This document shows positions 57,488 through 64,000 of a stretch of DNA of 64,000 nucleotides, one piece after another. The stretch lies in NCBI GenBank assembly GCA_946403545.1, contig CAMJAG010000001.1, positions 10,350-74,349 of the forward strand, given 5' to 3'. The DNA comes from an uncultured Caryophanales bacterium. Its GTDB lineage: Bacteria; Bacillota_I; Bacilli_A; RFN20; CAG-826. The position numbers and the translations under genes are program-made. Under the pieces are notes generated by a model, which saw only the letters and a program-made list of their open reading frames with translations, was not told the origin of the DNA and made no database searches. Numbering within the stretch: position 1 is the first letter of the stretch; the number at the start of each line of letters is the position of its first letter.

Positions 57488-59332
57488 TTAGAACTTCTTT
57501 TTAAGAGTAACGATGTTTTTATGATTGATATAATCGTAAGCATACTCAGACATAAGTTTCTTAACAATTAAGATTCCAAGCCCACCTACAGGTTTATCTT
57601 TTGCATCCCCTTCTAGTGGTCCATTACTCACTAAGAAAGGATCAAACATATCGCCCTTATCAATAATAGTTAGAACGAATTCTTTCTTATCTTTGTTATA
57701 AAGTTGTCTAATAAAGACATCGTCAACATGGTCTTTATATGCGTATTTAACAACGTTAGATACCATTTCATCCGCTACTACCATGAGGTTATTGATGAAT
57801 TGATCTTCGAATCCGTTTTTAACTGCGAATTTCTTAATAACATCAAGAATAGTAGGCATCTTATCTTCAGTACACTTAAATAAGTGTTCTTCGAAATTAT
57901 AATCATCACCATGATATTTCATAGTGAGATATGTCATATCATCACTTTGAGGTTCGCCATCAACGAATTTATCAACATCATCTTTGATTACATGGTGAAG
58001 TTCAACTAAACAAGAATATTCTTTTTCGTTAAAAATCTCTAGTAATCTATCTACACCATATAGATCACCTTTAGCGTTTCTAGCTTCAGTAATACCATCT
58101 GTATAAAGAGTTACTGTATCACCATTTTGTAGTTGCCAGACTTCATCTTCCACTGGTACATCTTCTAATGGACCTAAAATAAAGCCAGTTTTACAAGGTA
58201 ATAACTTATAGTTTCTAGCGTGACCAACAATTGGAGGGTTATGACCCGCATTAGCGAATTTCATCTCACCAGTCTTGTTATTGATAATTGCAAAGAAGCA
58301 AGTAACAAACATCTTAGATTCATTGTTCTTTGAGATTGTTCCATTAACTTCTTTAAGTGTTTCCGCTGGAGACTTATCAATACTTACATAGTTTTTAAAA
58401 CATGTAATAGTCTTCATCATAAACATGGCGGCAGGGATACCTTTGCCAGATACATCTGCAATAACTAACCCAATATGATCTTTATCTAAGAAGAAATAGT
58501 CATAGAAGTCCCCACCTACTTCTTTAGCAGGCATAAGTTGAGCTTGGATTTCTAAGTCTTTATTAGATACAAATTCTGGAGGTAATGTATTAAGTTGAAT
58601 TTCTTTGGCAACTTCTAATTCAGTTTTAGTCTTTTCTTGTTCACCTTTAATTTGGAAACCAGTTAAGAATAATTTATATGTTCTCTTGTTAAGAGCGTTA
58701 CACACTAAAAAGATAAGAGTGAGGATAGCTGCTCTAGAGAGGTAATAGTATAAGAATACCTTAAGGTATCTATTATCACCATCTAATAACATTTGATGTA
58801 ATAATTTATATCTTTCAACAGCACCATAAGGGTTATTTTGATCTGGTGGATAACCTAAAAGGTTAGGGTCATATTCACCAATAAACATCGCGCCATAAAG
58901 AATAACTAACGCTAATATCAAAACAACAATATATGTGGTTAAGCAGACTTTTTGGTTATAGTAGTGATTTGTAATAACTAAACAAAGAGCCCAACCAATC
59001 ATTGAATGTTTAGGAAGAATAAGGTTTAAAGTAGCCATGACAAGAATAATGGTTCCAATAACAAAGTACTTATAGCCTTTTCTTCTTAATCTATCTTTGA
59101 ACCAAACCGCAAAAACGATTGGTGAAAGTAATAATAAAATACCTGCAGGGAAGATGATGTTAATAATAGGAAGGATTAAGTTAACAACCTTAAAAGCCCC
59201 AGTTACATAACACATCCAAATAGCGAACATAACAAAAGCTGCAATCGCATTGCAAAAGGACATGTGCCTGTTAGCGTCAGCTTCGTTATCGTAATACGCT
59301 TTTAAATATCTATTTCTCTCTTGTTCAGTCAT
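57488..59332 (-). CDS. Membrane SpoIIE-type PP2C phosphatase with HATPase domain
   Basis: A 614-residue signalling protein. About six or seven membrane helices (20-225) precede a SpoIIE-type phosphatase domain (about 235-445; EVGGDFYDYF, VIADVSGKGIPAAMFM, TLYTDGITEA with metal-binding Asp). A C-terminal RsbW-like ATPase/kinase domain (about 485-610) has VVADEMVSNVVKYAY, IDKGDMFDP and GGLGILIVKKL. Phosphatase and anti-sigma-type kinase on one chain could switch a STAS protein both ways. It starts three bases after the STAS-kinase gene, its obvious partner. Confidence 0.93.
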   Translation of the reverse strand: MTEQERNRYLKAYYDNEADANRHMSFCNAIAAFVMFAIWMCYVTGAFKVVNLILPIINIIFPAGILLLLSPIVFAVWFKDRLRRKGYKYFVIGTIILVMATLNLILPKHSMIGWALCLVITNHYYNQKVCLTTYIVVLILALVILYGAMFIGEYDPNLLGYPPDQNNPYGAVERYKLLHQMLLDGDNRYLKVFLYYYLSRAAILTLIFLVCNALNKRTYKLFLTGFQIKGEQEKTKTELEVAKEIQLNTLPPEFVSNKDLEIQAQLMPAKEVGGDFYDYFFLDKDHIGLVIADVSGKGIPAAMFMMKTITCFKNYVSIDKSPAETLKEVNGTISKNNESKMFVTCFFAIINNKTGEMKFANAGHNPPIVGHARNYKLLPCKTGFILGPLEDVPVEDEVWQLQNGDTVTLYTDGITEARNAKGDLYGVDRLLEIFNEKEYSCLVELHHVIKDDVDKFVDGEPQSDDMTYLTMKYHGDDYNFEEHLFKCTEDKMPTILDVIKKFAVKNGFEDQFINNLMVVADEMVSNVVKYAYKDHVDDVFIRQLYNKDKKEFVLTIIDKGDMFDPFLVSNGPLEGDAKDKPVGGLGILIVKKLMSEYAYDYINHKNIVTLKKKF

Positions 59333-59335
59333 AAG

Positions 59336-60490
59336 CTAAATACCTAAATCTAAGTCGTCTACTTTCTCCACTAAAACTTTTAGTTTTTCGTAGAAGTATT
59401 TAAATGCATCAGTCTTTTCAGGTGTGTTTTTCTTAATCCATACACACATATGGACATAGCTAACTAATGCAATCTTATCTTCGATATTTTGATCAAATTT
59501 ACCAAAGTATTTAACGATTAAGTCATGATAAATCTTATCAATTAATTCTTTACCAATCTTAAAGAATGTTGTGGAATTACCAGGCATGAGTTCTTCAAAT
59601 GCAATGTAAGGTGCTCTTAATCTTGCAAGTTCAAAAATTGGATGGCCACGAGAAAGTGTATCCATATCAATTAATAAGAGTTCATCTCCTTGCACCATAA
59701 TGTTTTTAAAGTGACAATCACCATGGATAAAAGTATTTCTATCTGGTACATCAGAAAGTAATTTAAGGCACTTTTCATATACTTTTGGTTCAAATTCATC
59801 TTTAAATGATTCTAATTTTTCAATCATTTTATATTTGATCATTGGAATAGCGACATCATCACATTCTGTAGTATTAATTTTCTTTAATAATGTTGCGTAG
59901 CGTTCCACTAAAGATTCATATTGGTCAGGATTATTAATAAATGCGTCTCTTAAAGGCATACAATCAAGCATTTCAAATCTCACGCCATATTTATCATCAA
60001 CTTTAACAATATCAAATGAGATTGCAGTAGGAATTCCTCTAACAAATGCTTCTTTTGCTAATTTAAGTTCTCTTTCAATTTGTTCTGGATCACTTGTTCT
60101 ATTGAATACCTTGATAATAGTGTCTTTATCAATTCTATAGACTGTTGAAAAGTATCCTTCACCAATTACTTGAGCACCAGAGATATACACTCTCTTGAGA
60201 GCTTTTTTAACATCCATAATATTTGTAAAGCCAGTCATATTAAAAACATCATAGATTTCTAGACTTGCTTCTATAACATGGGTGTCATTATATTTTTGTT
60301 TAAGTTTTAGAATAATTCTTAAACCTGCACTAGAGATGTAGTGAAGATTTGAAAAATCTAGATATAAAGTATCGAAGTCTTGTTTACTAACAACATCTTC
60401 GATTTCTCTTTCCATATTATCTGCATTATAAGAATTGAGTTCTCCTTCAAAGTATAAAGTAAGGACTCTTTCGTTTAATTGAAAACGCAT
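59336..60490 (-). CDS. STAS domain fused to an aminoglycoside-phosphotransferase-like kinase
   Basis: A 384-residue fusion. Residues 1-100 form a STAS (anti-sigma antagonist) domain; YISSAGLRII holds the usual phosphorylated Ser near 53-54. Residues about 108-370 form an APH/choline-kinase-like fold: GEGYFSTVYRI, IIKVF, HGDCHFKNIM (catalytic Asp and Asn) and LIDMDTLSRGHP (metal Asp). STAS and SpoIIE/RsbW partners normally form a partner switch; a small-molecule or protein kinase on the STAS chain is unusual. Co-transcribed with the phosphatase downstream. Confidence 0.9.
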   Translation of the reverse strand: MRFQLNERVLTLYFEGELNSYNADNMEREIEDVVSKQDFDTLYLDFSNLHYISSAGLRIILKLKQKYNDTHVIEASLEIYDVFNMTGFTNIMDVKKALKRVYISGAQVIGEGYFSTVYRIDKDTIIKVFNRTSDPEQIERELKLAKEAFVRGIPTAISFDIVKVDDKYGVRFEMLDCMPLRDAFINNPDQYESLVERYATLLKKINTTECDDVAIPMIKYKMIEKLESFKDEFEPKVYEKCLKLLSDVPDRNTFIHGDCHFKNIMVQGDELLLIDMDTLSRGHPIFELARLRAPYIAFEELMPGNSTTFFKIGKELIDKIYHDLIVKYFGKFDQNIEDKIALVSYVHMCVWIKKNTPEKTDAFKYFYEKLKVLVEKVDDLDLGI

Positions 60491-60562
60491 AATATATTCT
60501 CCTTATGTAATCTTGCAATATCCATTATATCATGTGTGTATACATGTATATACAAAAATGAA

Positions 60563-60588
60563 AAAGAGAGACAAAATTGCCTCTCTTT
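60563..60588 (-). terminator. Terminator after guanine deaminase gene
   Basis: AAAGAGAG / CTCTCTTT with a 10-base loop, and a T-run on the minus strand. Confidence 0.85.
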
Positions 60589-60605
60589 ATCATATTATTT
60601 TAAAA

Positions 60606-61853
60606 TTATAGTTCTTTGCCTCTTAAATATATATGAGCGATATTCTTACTAGTTCCTAGGTAACAGAAGCGTTCCACTAGTTCTTTTGGAGATAGGTTTG
60701 TGAACTTATCTTGTAAACCATGAAGCACCAAGGCATCAAAGAAATATCCTTGTTCTAAACTACCTACTTTCTCCCAAAGAGATCCACCACCTTTAGTAGC
60801 GATATAGAAAGCTTCTGCAAAAGTAATTTGTCTATTATCAGGTTCATATAAGTTTTTAAGTTTAGATAGTCTTACTGAACTTGCTATTTGAGTATAAATA
60901 CCAATATAACTACCAGCGGAAAGATCACTACCAAATCCCACTCTTATACCCATATCTAATAGTTTTCCTGTAGACATAATTCCTGCAATAACGTTTAAAG
61001 TGGAATCAGGACATTGTACTGCTACACCATTACATTCTTTAAGTAAATCTAAATCTTCTTGGCAAGGGTAGATATAATGCGCTGCTATAAATGGAGCGTG
61101 GTCTAATAGACCTGCATCCTTATATATTTGCATATCACATCTACAACCTTCAAAGCATTTCTTTGCTTCTTCTGCTTCCCATTTAGATTCCACTATATGA
61201 GTTTGAACACCTATATCATATTTAGCGGATAACTTACCTAATTTCTTAAGTAAATCAAAGCTACAAGTAGGCGCAAATCTAGGAGTTAATAAAGGTTTTG
61301 CAAAGATATTCTTAGAATTCTTTTTAATAAACTTCTCAGTTTCTTCAATAGATTCATTAGTCTCTTCTATAAGATAATCTGGAGAATCTTTATCCATATT
61401 AACTTTACCAACAAAACTACATATTCCTTTTCTTTCTAATGCTTGCATTAATACATTAGTAGCATCGTTATGTATAGTGCCATAAATGCAAGCATGTAGA
61501 GTACCATTTTTAACTAAATCTCTTACAAATGGATAATATACTTCTTTAGCAAACTTTGGATCTTTATATTTAGCTTCTAAAGGAAATGTATAAGTATGTA
61601 ACCAATCATTAAGTAATAAGTCCATAGCAATACCCCTATTAGGATATTGAGGAGCGTGAACATGTAAATCACTAAAAGCAGGAATAATTACATCTTCCCC
61701 AAAATCAGTAACTTTAAAGTTAGCGTATCTATGTGGAAGAATTGCGTATACACCAAAAATGATTCCATCTTTCACTACGACATAACCACGTTTTAACTCC
61801 ACTAATTCATTAGGGGATTTAGAATATACAATATTTCCACGATAAATATTCAT
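60606..61853 (-). CDS. guaD: Guanine deaminase
   Basis: A 415-residue amidohydrolase converting guanine to xanthine. DLHVHAPQYPNRG supplies two zinc His, TPRFAPTCS is the guanine-deaminase signature, QTHIVES and AHYIYP hold further His, and GSDLSAGS the metal Asp. Length fits GuaD. The usual HxxE-type step reads HIVES. It serves purine salvage or catabolism. Monocistronic, 33 bases after the channel gene on the same strand. Confidence 0.93.
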   Translation of the reverse strand: MNIYRGNIVYSKSPNELVELKRGYVVVKDGIIFGVYAILPHRYANFKVTDFGEDVIIPAFSDLHVHAPQYPNRGIAMDLLLNDWLHTYTFPLEAKYKDPKFAKEVYYPFVRDLVKNGTLHACIYGTIHNDATNVLMQALERKGICSFVGKVNMDKDSPDYLIEETNESIEETEKFIKKNSKNIFAKPLLTPRFAPTCSFDLLKKLGKLSAKYDIGVQTHIVESKWEAEEAKKCFEGCRCDMQIYKDAGLLDHAPFIAAHYIYPCQEDLDLLKECNGVAVQCPDSTLNVIAGIMSTGKLLDMGIRVGFGSDLSAGSYIGIYTQIASSVRLSKLKNLYEPDNRQITFAEAFYIATKGGGSLWEKVGSLEQGYFFDALVLHGLQDKFTNLSPKELVERFCYLGTSKNIAHIYLRGKEL

Positions 61854-61886
61854 ATGCTTAATAATCTCTCTTTCTAATAAAACTAA

Positions 61887-62789
61887 TTACTTTTTCTTTT
61901 CATCATTTTTAATTTCTTTAATTTCTTGGATATCATGTTTACCTGCAGTTTCGTTATAGAAATTAACAATGATGGATGTAATAACTGCAACCACTACAAT
62001 TCCATAAGTGCCTAATAATACTGTTAGTATTCTTCCTAAAGGAGTAACTGCAGTAAAATCACCAAATCCAATAGTAGTCACTACCGCAAATGAATACCAT
62101 AAAGCATCTACAAATGTAGGAATACCATCTTCATAGATAGTTAAAAGTAAGGAACTTGCAATCATCATTGTGAATAATCCAAGGATTATTTCTAATGCAA
62201 AAGTTCTCATTACTATCTTAAATAACACTCTTACTTTTAATTTACTTGAAGCATTACTTACTACTTCAAGGAAAGCAGTTATTGCAGCGACAAAGCAGAT
62301 AATAAGTGCTACATTAGCTTCTTTTGTAATGTCGTTAGGAATAAATAGACCAATTGCTAAAAGAACACTCGCTGCAATAATTAGACCATTATAAATAAAT
62401 GATCTGAGTTCTCTTTTTTCAAACATTTTGAATAATCTAGAAACCACTACAGAAAGGCAATATAATCCACCGCAAATGTTATATAGTTGAGGATTGTCTT
62501 TAGCAAACATAATAGTGACACCTAAAGCAACGTCAAACACTAATAAGAATAAGAATCTAAAGAAACTTATTTTGTTTCTTTCTTTTAAGAAAGTAACAAA
62601 TCTAGATAATCCTAAAACAATAAAGATTATTAATAATGACTTATTAGCATCTTCTAAATTACCATCTTGAATAGACACTAAAGCGAATATAGAAAACACT
62701 AGAACTATAGTAGAGAATACACATCCTAAAACAATGAGTAATATTCTTAAAACATCTGCGCTTAAACTAATAATATTATTTTTTCTCAT
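61887..62789 (-). CDS. Six-helix potassium channel
   Basis: A 300-residue membrane protein with about six helices. The pore loop TTIGFGD (after DALWYSFAVV) is a potassium selectivity filter, followed by the inner helix (LLGTYGIVVVAVITSIIV) and a short charged tail without an RCK domain. No arginine-rich voltage sensor was recognised, so gating is unclear. It has a 193-base leader with unusual hairpins. Confidence 0.93.
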   Translation of the reverse strand: MRKNNIISLSADVLRILLIVLGCVFSTIVLVFSIFALVSIQDGNLEDANKSLLIIFIVLGLSRFVTFLKERNKISFFRFLFLLVFDVALGVTIMFAKDNPQLYNICGGLYCLSVVVSRLFKMFEKRELRSFIYNGLIIAASVLLAIGLFIPNDITKEANVALIICFVAAITAFLEVVSNASSKLKVRVLFKIVMRTFALEIILGLFTMMIASSLLLTIYEDGIPTFVDALWYSFAVVTTIGFGDFTAVTPLGRILTVLLGTYGIVVVAVITSIIVNFYNETAGKHDIQEIKEIKNDEKKK

Positions 62790-62886
62790 AATATCTGCTC
62801 CAATATATATTGCTTAACCATTATACATTATATTAGTGAAACCCATTGAAAATATATTTATTTTTTAAAACTTTGTTAATGTTCGA

Positions 62887-62938
62887 TTTAACCGCATCGA
62901 ATTCAATGCGTTTAAACCCACCGATTTCGAGGGGTTTA
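62887..62938. promoter_or_regulatory. Two mutually exclusive hairpins upstream of the potassium channel gene
   Basis: TTTAACCGCAT (62887) pairs with ATGCGTTTAAA (62906) with one mismatch. TAAACCC (62913) pairs with GGGTTTA (62932). Both need 62911-62916, so only one can form. GC content here exceeds the surroundings. Confidence 0.5.
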
Positions 62939-62954
62939 GGTTTTTGAAAACAAA

Positions 62955-62973
62955 ACGCCGGAATATCCGACGT
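62955..62973 (-). terminator. Terminator after asnA
   Basis: On the minus strand ACGTCGGA / TTCCGGCGT (one G-U pair) followed by TTTGTTTTC, just past the asnA stop. Confidence 0.8.
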
Positions 62974-62982
62974 ATGTTTCAA

Positions 62983-63951
62983 TTATAATAGTTTAATTCC
63001 CTTCTTCTCAGCGTCTTTAATTACTTCATCAGACCAGTAAGAAGATTGAACTTCTCCAATATGTTTCTTTTGTAAATAATACATACATAATCTAGATTGT
63101 CCAATACCTCCTCCAATAGTGAGTGGTAATTTATCATTTAAGATACTTTGACAATATGGATTATCTAGTTTATCTAATTCTTTCTTATATTTAAGTTGTT
63201 TCACTAAAGAATCTTTATTTACTCTAATACCCATACTAGATAATTCAATAGGAGCGTCAATTGCATCATCAAATAGGATGATATCTCCATTGAGTTTCCA
63301 GTCATCATAGTCCGCTGCTCTACCATCATGAGGTAATTTATTTTTAAGTGGCCATCCTATTTGATGGATGAATACCGCTCTATATTCTTTACAGATTAGA
63401 TATTCTCTTTCTTTAGGAGTTTTATCTGGATATCTTTTCTCTAATTCTTTAGTGGAGATTTTAAATATCTTTTTAGGCAAATCATAGTTAAAACCCCACT
63501 CTTTTTCACTTAGAGAAGCTACTTTATAGATAACTGAATATATCTTATTAACGATATTAAATAAGAATCTTTTATTTCTACTAGATTCATCTATAATCAT
63601 TTCCCAATCCCATTGATCAACATAAATAGAATGAAGATTATCCATTACTTCATCTTTTCTAATAGCGTTCATATCAGTATATAAACCTGTATCTTTAGGG
63701 AAATTATATTTACCTAAGGCATATCTCTTCCATTTAGCGAGAGATTGCACTATTTCAATGGTTTCTCCATTGATAGAGAAAGATACAGTTTCTTCCACTC
63801 CATTGAGGTTATCATTTAAGCCTGTATCCTTTTTAACGAATAAAGGAGCGGATACTCTAACTAGATTAAGTTTCTTAGATAATAAATCTTCAAACTTATC
63901 TTTTAGATATTTAATAGCGGATTGTGTTTCAATTAAGTTCATTTGTTTCAT
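62983..63951 (-). CDS. asnA: Aspartate-ammonia ligase (asparagine synthetase A)
   Basis: A 322-residue AsnA from the ATG at 63951; a TTG three codons earlier is the alternative. It makes asparagine from aspartate, ammonia and ATP. KRYALGKYNFP, YVDQWDWEMII, HDGRAADYDDW and GGGIGQSRLCM are class-II-synthetase-fold motifs of the family, and length is normal. No T-box leader fits in the 40-base upstream region; TATTAT ends eight bases before the ATG. Confidence 0.97.
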   Translation of the reverse strand: MKQMNLIETQSAIKYLKDKFEDLLSKKLNLVRVSAPLFVKKDTGLNDNLNGVEETVSFSINGETIEIVQSLAKWKRYALGKYNFPKDTGLYTDMNAIRKDEVMDNLHSIYVDQWDWEMIIDESSRNKRFLFNIVNKIYSVIYKVASLSEKEWGFNYDLPKKIFKISTKELEKRYPDKTPKEREYLICKEYRAVFIHQIGWPLKNKLPHDGRAADYDDWKLNGDIILFDDAIDAPIELSSMGIRVNKDSLVKQLKYKKELDKLDNPYCQSILNDKLPLTIGGGIGQSRLCMYYLQKKHIGEVQSSYWSDEVIKDAEKKGIKLL

Positions 63952-63983
63952 ACTTAACAATAATAAACCAAGGTAAAAGAAAA

Positions 63984-64000
63984 GACCACATAAAGTGGTC
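63984..64000 (-). terminator. Terminator of a gene beyond the right edge
   Basis: GACCAC / GTGGTC with a 5-base loop, followed on the minus strand by TTTTCTTTTACC. It should end a minus-strand gene lying outside the window, separating it from asnA. Confidence 0.8.

Noticed and set aside
1..64000. CRISPR arrays, insertion sequences or prophage structural genes
   Set aside because: No regularly spaced repeats, transposase or capsid/tail genes were seen anywhere in the window.
1..64000. Mycoplasma-type genetic code (TGA as Trp), suggested by AT-richness and small genes
   Set aside because: TGA ends the gene at 24208, no frames need TGA read-through, and Trp is encoded by TGG throughout.
62983..64000. 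T-box riboswitch upstream of asnA
   Set aside because: Only about 32 bases separate the asnA start from the neighbouring terminator, too short for a T-box, and no T-box sequence was seen.

Overview
This is an AT-rich chromosomal window with 60 protein genes (one cut by the left edge), one tRNA and one long structured RNA. The cell is probably an uncultured gut or rumen member of the Bacilli (Bacillota). It has many lipobox lipoproteins and no outer-membrane genes, strong Shine-Dalgarno sites beside a minority of apparently leaderless genes, a CymR-like regulator next to cysK, a flotillin, SpoIIE/STAS signalling and AsnA. TGA is used as a stop (end of the gene at 24208), so the mycoplasma code does not apply. 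The taxonomic guess is inference.

Region 1, about 1-14.3 kb, is a glycan-use locus that points to acetylated beta-mannan. A seven-gene minus-strand operon runs from a LacI regulator through a GH130 phosphorylase, two LplB/LplC-type permeases, a solute-binding lipoprotein, a clan GH-A glycosidase lipoprotein and a carbohydrate-binding lipoprotein. Beside it are a 1062-residue three-module surface lipoprotein, a secreted CE6-type esterase and a cytoplasmic CE2-type esterase.

Region 2, about 14.3-28.8 kb, is mostly housekeeping: an HTH-TrpB fusion, a hydrolase, cardiolipin synthase, a flotillin, a YefM/YoeB-like toxin-antitoxin pair with a readable operator, tRNA-Ala(CGC), a GGDEF membrane protein, a MazG-like protein, an MgtC protein and an S41 protease.

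Region 3, about 28.9-45.9 kb, is the unusual part. It opens with a structured RNA of about 550 nt (ROOL-like in size and setting). Next comes a tandem-TIR gene between two near-identical terminators, then a small Xre regulator and a TIR-methyltransferase fusion. Divergent from that is a membrane TrkA/RyR protein. A four-gene operon then combines a Sel1-like protein, a VirD4/TraG-like ATPase without membrane segments, and two ClpP-fold subunits, one catalytic and one not. Facing it is a seven-gene operon: TerB-like, small unknown, TerB-like, RyR domain, metallo-beta-lactamase fold, TIR-NACHT-like STAND, and inositol-monophosphatase-family phosphatase. With four TIR domains, two RyR domains, an NLR-like switch, two hydrolases that could act on phosphorylated messengers and a protease module, the region looks like a nucleotide-signalling immunity or stress island. 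No integrase, relaxase or transposase is visible.

Region 4, about 46-64 kb, holds cysK and a divergent CymR-like gene with overlapping promoters, an M13 peptidase, a thioesterase, a DUF2130 protein with nuclease-like residues, a secreted YiiX-like protein, an HTH-nucleotidyltransferase paired with an ImmA/IrrE-like peptidase, a SpoIIE-phosphatase/STAS-kinase module, guanine deaminase, a potassium channel and asparagine synthetase A.
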